Assembly: GCF_008124605.1 (NCBI RefSeq)
Contig: NZ_VRYN01000003.1
Coordinates: 124,001 to 188,000, forward strand
Direction of reading: 5' to 3'
DNA: 64,000 bases
Source: Halobacterium salinarum DSM 3754
GTDB lineage: Archaea; Halobacteriota; Halobacteria; Halobacteriales; Halobacteriaceae
Shown: positions 57,315-64,000 of the stretch, piece by piece
Position numbering within the stretch: the first letter of the stretch is position 1
Layout: each line of letters opens with the position of its first letter
Program-made: the position numbers and the translations under genes
Notes under the pieces: generated by a model
Databases searched by the model: none
What the model was told of the DNA's origin: nothing
The model's input: the letters and a program-made list of their open reading frames with translations, nothing else

Positions 57315-58424
57315 ATGCGTGAGGCGTCCGCGAGAGCGGTGGCGTGGTCGGCGGCTGCCGGGGTGTTGCTCGTCGCGGTGCTGCTCGTGAGCGCCACGAT
57401 CGGCCCGGAACCGATCACGCTGCGCACCGTTGCGATGGCCGCACTCACCGAGCTTGCGGTGCCGGTTGGCGCGTCCGTCACGATGCACACGCACGCCGTG
57501 CCCGTCGTCAGCGGTGGGCTGCCGTGGCCGGCGCTCACCATCGCCTACGCCGCCCCGCTGCAGTTCGGCGTTCCGGAGACCGCCCAGGTGATCGTCGGCA
57601 CGATCCGGCTGCCGCGGATCGTGCTCGGGGCAACCGTCGGGGCGTCGCTCGCGATCTCGGGCGCAGTGCTACAGGGGTTCTTCCGGAACCCCATGGCCGA
57701 CCCGTCGATCGTCGGCGTCTCCAGCGGGGCCGCCGTGGGTGCTGTCGCCGCCATCACCCTCCCGTCGGTCGTCGTCATCGGCGTGCAGCCCGCGGCCTTC
57801 GCGGGCGCGCTGATCGCGGCGTTCACCGTGTACGCCATCGCCACCAAGAACGGCCACACGCCGACCGCCACCCTCCTGCTGTCCGGCGTCGCCGTCCAGA
57901 CCCTCCTGGGCGCGGTCACCTCCTTTCTGGTCGTCAACTCCGGCCGCGAGATCCGGCCCGCGATGTACTGGCTGATGGGCACCCTCCACGGCAGCCGCTG
58001 GCACGACGTCGAGGCCGCGCTCCCCGTCGTGGTGGTGGGCAGCGCCGTCCTGCTGGCGTACGCCAGGGAGATGAACGTGTTGCTGGCCGGCGAGGAGGAC
58101 GCCCACACGCTGGGCGTCGACGTGGACCGAACGAAACGCCTGTTGCTCGCGGTCGCCAGCGTGGTCACCGCGGCCGCCGTCTCGTTCGCCGGCGCGATCG
58201 GGTTCGTGGGCCTCATCGTCCCCCACGCGGTCCGCCTCGTTGTCGGCCCCGATCACCGCGTGTTGCTGCCCGTGAGCGCGCTCACCGGGGGGGCGTTCCT
58301 CGTTGCCGCCGACACCGTGGCGCGCGCAACCGCCACCGAACCACCGGTGGGCATCATCACCGCCCTGATCGGCGCGCCGTTCTTCCTGTACCTGCTGCGC
58401 GACCGTGAGGTGCGCGCGCTGTGA
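57315..58424 (+). CDS. btuC: Cobalamin ABC transporter permease BtuC
   Basis: A 369-aa FecCD/BtuC permease with ten or so helices. The conserved block [20 protein letters not shown], with [20 protein letters not shown], is a family signature. [20 protein letters not shown], then [20 protein letters not shown] and [20 protein letters not shown], complete it, with the G-F-V-G-L-I-V-P-H ATPase-contact motif. The ATG at 57315 fits leaderless transcription from the shared TATA. An insertion of about 30 residues before the first family block ([20 protein letters not shown]) is rich in His/Pro and probably lies outside. The stop overlaps the btuD start (GTGA). Confidence 0.92.
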
Positions 58425-59617
58425 CCCTCGACGTCACCGGCCTCGACGTGGAGTTGGCCGGCACCCGCATCCTCGACGACGTCCACGCGTCCATCCGGGA
58501 CGGCCACCTGGTCGGCGTCGTGGGGCCCAACGGCGCGGGCAAGTCGACGCTGCTGCGCGCCATGAACGGCCTCATCACGCCGACCGCCGGGACGGTGCTG
58601 GTCGCGGGCGACGACGTCCACGCGCTGTCCTCGGCGGCCGCCAGCCGCCGCATCGCGACCGTCCCCCAGGACGCCAGCGTCTCGTTCGAGTTCACCGTGC
58701 GACAGGTCGTCGAGATGGGACGCCACCCCCACACGACGCGGTTCGGGACCGACACCGACACGGCGGTCGTCGACCGCGCGATGGCGCGGACGGGCGTCGC
58801 GCAGTTCGCCGCCCGCGACGTGACCTCGCTGTCCGGCGGCGAGCGCCAACGCGTGTTGCTGGCGCGCGCGCTCGCCCAAGCGGCACCCGTCCTTCTGCTG
58901 GACGAACCAACCGCAAGCCTGGACGTCAACCACCAGATCCGGACGCTGGAGGTGGTTCGTGACCTCGCCGACAGCGAGGACCGCGCTGTGGTCGCCGCGA
59001 TCCACGACCTCGATCTGGCGGCGCGATACTGCGATGAGCTGGTGGTGGTGGCTGACGGGCGCGTGCACGACGCCGGCGCGCCCCGCAGCGTGCTCACGCC
59101 CGACACCATCCGGGCGGCCTTCGACGCCAGGGTTGCCGTCGGCACGGACCCCGCGACGGGCGCAGTGACGGTGACCCCGCTTCCCGACCGCACGTCCGCG
59201 GCCGCCGACACCAGCGTGCACGTCGTCGGCGGCGGCGACAGCGCCACACCGGTCGTCCGCCGCCTCGTCTCCGCCGGCGCTTCCGTGAGCGTCGGCCCCG
59301 TCGTCGAGGGGGACACCGACCACGAAACCGCACGCCGCGTTGGCTGTCCGTGTACCAGCGTTGCGCCGTTCACTCGCCTCGAAGACACGACCGCCGCGTC
59401 GGCGACCCGCGCCGACATCGCGGCCGCCGACGGTGTCGCGGTGCCGGTTGCCGCCGCGGCCCGGCCCGGCGTTCGGGGCCTGCTGACCGACGCCGTCCCG
59501 ACGCTTGCCGTCGGCGACGCGGCGGGTGCTCCGGAGTGGGCCGACAGGCTCGTGGCCTGCGACGCTGTCGTGTCCGCAGTCGGTGCACTTGCCGACACAC
59601 CGTCGGACGGCGTGTAG
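58421..59617 (+). CDS. btuD: Cobalamin ABC transporter ATPase BtuD with extra C-terminal domain
   Basis: A 398-aa protein. Residues 1-255 are a standard FecE/BtuD ATPase: Walker A GPNGAGKS (35-42), signature LSGGERQR (137-144), Walker B VLLLDE (157-162), and H-loop AAIHDLD. It powers B12 import with BtuC. From about residue 265 to the end there is an added domain of about 135 residues. Its start [20 protein letters not shown] looks like a Rossmann strand-loop-helix, and it has a Cys pair (VGCPCTS). That extension is not part of bacterial BtuD. The start is a GTG overlapping the btuC stop. Coupling confirms one complex. Confidence 0.9.
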
Positions 59618-59666
59618 GCGGTCACGGCCGGACAAGCTATGCGTATTGGGAACGTATTACGTGGAC

Positions 59667-61097
59667 ATGGATCGCACGGCAGCCATCAGGCTGGCCGGCA
59701 TCACCGTCGTGGTGACGGCCGCAGTGGTCGCCAGTCAGCCGGCAGTGTTCGAGCACACGGCCGACCGGGGTGCAGACAGAACGCCGCCCGCGACGGCCAA
59801 CGGCGCCCCAACACCCCACTCGGAGACGATCCACAAATCCGTCGTGCTCTCCAAGACGCCGGACGAACCCGGCCGCATCGACGCCACAGTCACCTACGAC
59901 ATCCCCGACTCCGTGACCGAACTCTCGGTGTCCCCGCCGAACCGCACGACACGCGTGTCAGCCAGTGGATTCGACCCGAGCACCGACGGCTACGAGTGGA
60001 CCGGCCGGCAGGACGCACCAACGCTTCGCATAACGGTCACCGCCAACCAGAGCGCCGCCGCGCCGCCCAGCGACGAGCGCCACCAGGCCGGCGAGTACTC
60101 GTTCGTGGACGCCGGCGACTGGGCGCTCGTCACGGTGCCCACGGTGCGGACCAGCTGGCGGTGGTCGGACGCCGACGACGTGTCCGTCTCGGTGTCGGAA
60201 TCGGTCTCCGTCGACGGCCCCGGCGCGACTGGCGGCGAAATCGCCTACCTCGGGCCGGTCATCGAGCGCACGCGCACCGCTCACGGACAGACCATCACGC
60301 TCGTCACCCCCGAGCGCGCCGGCCTCGTGGAACCGCCGGCGGCGATCCTGGACACCGTCACCGCGGCCGCAGGCCGCCTCCAGGTCGGCGGGCGCGACGA
60401 TCACGTCTGGCTCCTGGCAGCCCCACGAGCGCCGCTCCTCGGGCCGCGGGGCGTCGAGTACGGCGGCAGTGACGCCTGGGTGGGAGCCGACGAACGGCTC
60501 AACACCGCCACGAACGTCTGGCTGCACGAATACGTCCACACGCGCCAGGCGTACGACACGACCGCCTCCGCCAGGTGGACCATCGAGGCCACCGCCCAGT
60601 ACTACGCCGCGTTGCTGTCGCTGCGGCTCAACGCCACGACCAACGACGCGTTCCGGCGAACGATCGCGAAAGGCGCCGACGAGCCGTGGCGCAGCGCCGT
60701 GCTGTCCACCCCGGAGACGTGGGCTGTCGGCGCGAACTACCGGAAGGGCGCGCTCGTCTGGGGCGCGCTCGACCGCCGTGTCCGCGGTGCCACGGACCGG
60801 ACGGCGGACGGGCAAGCAGTCCTCCGGCGGCTGAACGACCGCGAACAGCCGGTGTCGAACGCGGACGTGGTGGCTGCCGTGGCGGCAGCCGGCGACGACG
60901 ACGCCGCGGCGGCCACGAAGCGGGACACGACATCCCCGACGGCCCCGTCGATGTGGCCCCCGACCGCTCGCCCCGCCCCACTGGACTCGCCCGCCGGATC
61001 GACACCCATCGGCCAGCCCGCTCGCGGCCCGCTCCCGCCGTTGAACGGCGCGCTCGCTCCGGCAGCCACCACGACAGCCACGGCCCACCATCGATGA
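59667..61097 (+). CDS. Exported gluzincin-type metalloprotease-like protein (HEYVH)
   Basis: A 476-aa protein. The N-terminus (MDRTAAIRLAGITVVVTAAV) is a signal peptide or an anchor helix. A beta-rich domain (residues 45-210) precedes a helical peptidase-like domain with HEYVHTRQAY, H-E-x-x-H at residues 287-291. Downstream E-A-T-A-Q-Y-Y (WTIEATAQYYAALLSLRL) supplies the third zinc ligand Glu, as in M1/M61-type gluzincins. The last 60 residues are Pro/Thr/Ala-rich and likely a cell-surface linker. The ATG at 59667 is used. The exact peptidase family and substrate are unknown. It lies 49 bp after btuD on the same strand. Confidence 0.83.
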   Translation: MDRTAAIRLAGITVVVTAAVVASQPAVFEHTADRGADRTPPATANGAPTPHSETIHKSVVLSKTPDEPGRIDATVTYDIPDSVTELSVSPPNRTTRVSASGFDPSTDGYEWTGRQDAPTLRITVTANQSAAAPPSDERHQAGEYSFVDAGDWALVTVPTVRTSWRWSDADDVSVSVSESVSVDGPGATGGEIAYLGPVIERTRTAHGQTITLVTPERAGLVEPPAAILDTVTAAAGRLQVGGRDDHVWLLAAPRAPLLGPRGVEYGGSDAWVGADERLNTATNVWLHEYVHTRQAYDTTASARWTIEATAQYYAALLSLRLNATTNDAFRRTIAKGADEPWRSAVLSTPETWAVGANYRKGALVWGALDRRVRGATDRTADGQAVLRRLNDREQPVSNADVVAAVAAAGDDDAAAATKRDTTSPTAPSMWPPTARPAPLDSPAGSTPIGQPARGPLPPLNGALAPAATTTATAHHR

Positions 61098-61172
61098 CCG
61101 TACACCCCCGCCGGTCACGCGTGGTCGTCGGCGCCGGCGCCACTTCCCGCCCCGCGAAACGAACGCACGCCG

Positions 61173-61179
61173 TTTATGA
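61173..61179 (+). promoter_or_regulatory. TATA-like box for the PAS histidine kinase gene
   Basis: TTTATGA is about 54-60 nt before the kinase ATG at 61233. Transcription about 26 nt downstream gives a leader of about 30 nt that carries a clear SD, unlike the leaderless genes elsewhere. Confidence 0.4.
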
Positions 61180-61219
61180 CACCCGACCTCCACAGTCGAA
61201 CACGACACAGCTGCCCGGC

Positions 61220-61225
61220 GAGGTG
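61220..61225 (+). promoter_or_regulatory. Shine-Dalgarno GAGGTG that fixes the kinase start
   Basis: GAGGTG matches the 3' end of archaeal 16S rRNA and lies 7 nt before the ATG at 61233. This supports that start over the in-frame ATG at 61176, which overlaps the TATA-like box. Confidence 0.5.
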
Positions 61226-61232
61226 CCCACCG

Positions 61233-62996
61233 ATGACACACACCCCACCACACTCGTACGCCGACGTGCTCGCCGCCGTCACGGACCCCGTGGTTGTCGT
61301 CCAGCATGGAACCGTCACGTTCGCGAACCCGGCGTTCAGCGAGCTCACCGGCGTTGCCGACCCGGTCGGAGCGCCCATCAGATCGTTCGCCCCACAGGAC
61401 ACCGCCTCGGACCTCGATCGCTTCTGTGACGCGGTGGCGGCCGGCAACGCCACCCGGACGCACGCCCGGGTCGTGCTCGCTGGCGCGGACACCGACCGCC
61501 GGCTGGTCACCGTCGACGCCACACGCCTCAACGCTGCCCACCAGGACGCGCCCGCGACGGCGCTCGTGGTGGTCGCTGCGCCCGAATCCGGCATGGAATG
61601 GGCGCACCACGAGCGCATCCTCGACGCCCTCCCGGTGGGCTCGTTTCGCACCCGCCTCGGGGACGGAGTGCTCCTCGGCGTCAACGACGAGCTGGTGGCG
61701 TTCGCCGACGCCCCATCGAAGGCCGCGCTCCGCGGCCGCCCGGCCACGGAGTTCTACGCAACCCCGGCGGCGCGCGAGGAGATCGTCGCCACGCTGCGCG
61801 CCGACGGCGTCGTCACGGAGACCGAACTCGAACTCGAAACGCTGGCCGGCAACACCGTCTGGGGGACGCTCACGGCGGTCACGGTCACGCACGACGGCAC
61901 CACCGTGGTCGATGGCGCCATCCGGGACGTGACCGAGCGCCGCCAACTCGAAACCGAGCTTCGCCAGCGCGCGCGGCGGTTCCGCCGCATGTTCAAACAC
62001 CACTCCGCGCCGATGCTGCTGATCGACCCGGACTCGGGGGGCATCCAGAACGCCAACGACGCCGCCGCGGCGTTCTACGGCTACTCGGTCAGCGAACTCA
62101 CGGGCATGACCGTGAGCGACCTCAACACGCTGCCCAATGGCGCCCTCGACACCCACCGCGGCCAAGCCGAGGAGGGGGACCGCAACCACTTCGTCTTCGA
62201 ACACGAGCTGGCCGACGGCGAGCGCAGAACCGTCGAGATCCACTCCTCGCCGATCGAACTCGACACCGACACCGTGCTGTTCTCGATCGTGGTCGATGTC
62301 ACCGAGCGCGCCGACTACGAGGCCCGCCTGGAGACGCAACGCGACAACCTCGACGTCCTCAATCAGGTGCTTCGCCACGACATCCGCAACGACCTCCAGC
62401 TCGTGCTCGCGTACGCCGACATGCTGGCCGGGGAACTCGACGGCGAACACGCCGACTACATCGAACGCGTCCTGGAGAGCGCCGACCACGCCGTCGAGCT
62501 GACGAAGACCGCCCGCGACATCGCGGACGTGATGCTCACCGACCCCGACGCCGACCACGTCATGTCACTGCGCGCGACGCTGAAGGCCGAGTTGGCCGAA
62601 GTACGGTCGTCGTTCCCCAGTGCGGCCGTGACCGTCGACGGCTCGATCCCGGACGTCACGGTCCACGGCAACAACATGCTCGACTCGGTGTTCCGCAACC
62701 TCCTGAAAAACGCCATTCAACACAACGACCAGGACAGCCCCGAAGTCACTGTGTCGGCGGACTGCACCGACGACAACACGGCCACGATCCACGTCGCGGA
62801 CAACGGCCCCGGCGTGCCCGACGCGCAGAAGGACGCCATCTTCGGCAAGGGCGAAACCGGACTGGACAGCGACGGCACCGGCATGGGGTTGTATCTGGTC
62901 GACACGCTCGTGGACTCCGTGGGCGGCCGTGTCACGGTGTCGGACAACGACCCCACCGGCGCGGTGTTCTCGGTGACGCTCCGCACGGGGCCGTAA
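61233..62996 (+). CDS. Soluble PAS-domain sensor histidine kinase
   Basis: A 587-aa cytoplasmic kinase. Three PAS-like modules lie in residues 1-370: an N-terminal one (DPVVVVQHGTVTFANPAFSE), a middle one, and a third (APMLLIDPDSGGIQNANDAA) with GYSVSELTGMTVSDLNTLP. The kinase core has the H-box VLRHDIRNDLQLVLAYADML with His382, an N-box (VFRNLLKNAIQHN), a G1 box (VADNGPGVPDAQKDAIFGKG) and a G2 box (DGTGMGLYLVDTLVDSVGG). No transmembrane segment is present, so it senses an internal cue such as redox, light or energy state. It is followed by a membrane kinase with a 2-bp gap, so they are made together. Confidence 0.92.
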   Translation: MTHTPPHSYADVLAAVTDPVVVVQHGTVTFANPAFSELTGVADPVGAPIRSFAPQDTASDLDRFCDAVAAGNATRTHARVVLAGADTDRRLVTVDATRLNAAHQDAPATALVVVAAPESGMEWAHHERILDALPVGSFRTRLGDGVLLGVNDELVAFADAPSKAALRGRPATEFYATPAAREEIVATLRADGVVTETELELETLAGNTVWGTLTAVTVTHDGTTVVDGAIRDVTERRQLETELRQRARRFRRMFKHHSAPMLLIDPDSGGIQNANDAAAAFYGYSVSELTGMTVSDLNTLPNGALDTHRGQAEEGDRNHFVFEHELADGERRTVEIHSSPIELDTDTVLFSIVVDVTERADYEARLETQRDNLDVLNQVLRHDIRNDLQLVLAYADMLAGELDGEHADYIERVLESADHAVELTKTARDIADVMLTDPDADHVMSLRATLKAELAEVRSSFPSAAVTVDGSIPDVTVHGNNMLDSVFRNLLKNAIQHNDQDSPEVTVSADCTDDNTATIHVADNGPGVPDAQKDAIFGKGETGLDSDGTGMGLYLVDTLVDSVGGRVTVSDNDPTGAVFSVTLRTGP

Positions 62997-62998
62997 CC

Positions 62999-64000
62999 GT
63001 GCGCTCTCAGACCCTCTTCGCGGTCATCCTCGTGGTGACGGCGCTCGTCCTCGGCGGCGCGACCTACGCGGGGTTCCAGGCCTACCAGAACGCCGTCGTC
63101 GACAAGCACACGACCACTGTCGAACGGAACACGGCGCTCGTCAGGACCGAACTGGATGCCCAACTCAAAACCCACGAGCAGTCCGTCGAACTGTGGGCCA
63201 CGCGCCCCGGCGTTCGCGCACACGGCACCGCCAGACAGCGATCCGCCCTCCGGGCGCTCGTCAACAACTCCGCGTTCGCCGGCGCATCCGTGATCGCAGC
63301 GAACGGCACGATGACCGCGCTCGCCGCGCCGCAGTCGGACGCCGCCAGCGTCGTCGGCTCCGACTTCGGGGACCGCAGGTACGTGCAGCGCGCGCTCGCC
63401 GGCACCACCTACATCAGCAACCCGGTTCCCGCGGAGACCGGCACCAACGTCGTCGTCGTGAGCACGCCGGTCCGCCGCGACGGCGACATCGTCGCCACGC
63501 TGAACGGCGCGGTGTACCTCTCGGAGACCGGCGCGTTCGATCTGCTGCGGTCGGACCTCCCGGATTCGTCGGGTGTCACGGTCACCACCGACGGCGGCGC
63601 GGACATCTACCACCGTCCGCCGTCGCCGAACCGGTCGGTGACCGCCCACACGGTCCCCCTCTCGGAGGCCGACTGGGTGGTCTCCGTCTCCGAGTCCCGC
63701 GCGGTCATCGGGCCGACGATCCAACGGCTCACGCTCCTCCAGACGGGGAGCGTGATCAGCGTGTTCGCGGTCATCGCGGTGTTCGGCTGGTGGAACTACC
63801 GCCGCAACCTCGCGCAAGTCGAGGCCCTGATCGACGGGTTCCGCGCGCTCCGCGACGGCGCGTACGGCACCCACGTCGACGTCGGCGGGGCCGACGAATG
63901 GGAGCGCATCGGCACCGGGTTCAACGAGATGAGCGACACCATCGACCAGTCGGTGGCCGAGAACCGCGAACGCGCCCGCCAACTGCACGTCCTCGATCGC
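62999..64000 (+). CDS. Membrane sensor protein with extracellular Cache domain and HAMP, probable histidine kinase (cut by window edge)
   Basis: 334 codons from a GTG at 62999, running off the right edge. The protein begins with a basic N-terminus and a first membrane helix (LFAVILVVTALVLGGATYAG). About 225 residues then form an extracellular dCache/PDC-like domain (ELWATRPGVRAHGTARQRSA; FGDRRYVQRALAGTTYISNP with the Y-x-S-x-P segment; VVVVSTPVRRDGDIVATLNG). A second helix (VISVFAVIAVFGWW) leads to a HAMP-like region (GTGFNEMSDTIDQS) and a coiled coil (VAENRERARQLHVLDR). A kinase or other output should follow. Two bases separate it from the PAS kinase. Confidence 0.85.
   Translation, partial: MRSQTLFAVILVVTALVLGGATYAGFQAYQNAVVDKHTTTVERNTALVRTELDAQLKTHEQSVELWATRPGVRAHGTARQRSALRALVNNSAFAGASVIAANGTMTALAAPQSDAASVVGSDFGDRRYVQRALAGTTYISNPVPAETGTNVVVVSTPVRRDGDIVATLNGAVYLSETGAFDLLRSDLPDSSGVTVTTDGGADIYHRPPSPNRSVTAHTVPLSEADWVVSVSESRAVIGPTIQRLTLLQTGSVISVFAVIAVFGWWNYRRNLAQVEALIDGFRALRDGAYGTHVDVGGADEWERIGTGFNEMSDTIDQSVAENRERARQLHVLDR

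Noticed and set aside
60905-61097. Possible frameshift near the end of the HEYVH protein
   Set aside because: The Pro/Thr-rich end in the same frame still resembles the tails of exported haloarchaeal proteins, and alternative frames show no family-like sequence. I keep the single frame.
59958-62558. 866-codon minus-strand frame opposite the protease and PAS kinase
   Set aside because: This is an antisense shadow in the high-GC reading pattern. The plus-strand kinase boxes are unmistakable.
1-64000. Insertion sequences, proviruses, CRISPR arrays, restriction or toxin-antitoxin modules
   Set aside because: No transposase, integrase, repeat array or defence motif was seen in any gene-like frame; spacers are short and genes are mostly conserved core or haloarchaeal families.

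Overview
The window is haloarchaeal chromosome. It is GC-rich, its proteins are dominated by Asp/Glu with few Lys, and many genes have a TATA-like box about 25-30 nt before the start codon (leaderless transcripts). It also carries archaeal hallmarks: an archaeal-type AdoMet synthetase, GatE, FEN1, SRP19, Gar1, MptE and a TrkA-C-tailed Lrp regulator. The photolyase gene directly upstream of a Mn/Fe superoxide dismutase, and a btuF / btuC-btuD locus, match what I remember of Halobacterium salinarum. That species call comes from memory and was not searched.

Layout. 1-2.9 kb: potassium uptake (trkH, a 66-aa membrane partner, start of trkA) beside an Lrp/RCK_C regulator. 2.9-5.9 kb: an exosome-associated RNA-binding protein, small conserved proteins, an unknown 275-aa protein, a 37-aa membrane microprotein and an FKBP-type prolyl isomerase. 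6-13.2 kb: CYTH protein, AdoMet synthetase, ThiI, cysteine synthase, a WCGDC thioredoxin-fold protein and a COG1331 protein. 13.4-18.2 kb: purD, then sdhCDBA. 18.3-24.4 kb: HhH-GPD DNA glycosylase, a bifunctional beta-oxidation enzyme, tRNA-Glu(UUC), several unknown haloarchaeal proteins and a 409-bp non-coding stretch. 24.5-28.5 kb: a secreted calcium-binding-repeat protein translationally coupled to a giant beta-helix protein, with a GtrA membrane protein alongside.

28.9-34.3 kb: tRNA-Glu(CUC), ThyX, cupin, a small metallo-beta-lactamase, superoxide dismutase, photolyase and a hotdog thioesterase. 34.4-40.1 kb: a sulfatase-superfamily enzyme, acyl-CoA/AMP ligase, a lactonase-like metallo-beta-lactamase, SDR oxidoreductase and an F420/FMN-type LLM oxidoreductase. 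40.1-45.5 kb: pterin genes (mptE, folP), a TrmJ-type RNA methyltransferase, MaoC, an EamA exporter and an Lrp regulator. 45.5-51.4 kb: gatE, a two-gene bacterial-PH-domain operon, fumC and bolA. 51.4-56.1 kb: FEN1, GNAT, DUF3054, an ornithine cyclodeaminase/alanine dehydrogenase homologue, a presenilin-like protease, gar1 and srp19. 56.1-64 kb: the B12 importer (btuF divergent from btuCD), a membrane-anchored gluzincin protease, a PAS histidine kinase and the start of a membrane sensor kinase running off the edge.

Functional threads: the TCA cycle (sdhCDBA plus fumC), fatty-acid and acyl-CoA handling (HCDH/ECH fusion, AMP ligase, MaoC, PaaI-type thioesterase), folate-type C1 metabolism (folP, mptE, thyX, mat), tRNA biology (two tRNA-Glu, gatE, thiI, trmJ, gar1) and light/oxygen stress (phr, sod). 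I see no insertion sequence, CRISPR array, provirus or rRNA. Gene ends are often fused tail to tail or overlap by a few bases, and most spacers are under 150 bp. The most interesting non-coding signals are a symmetric TATA palindrome shared by btuF and btuC, a 15-bp palindrome touching the sod start codon, and the hairpin/repeat-bearing gap at 21925-22333.
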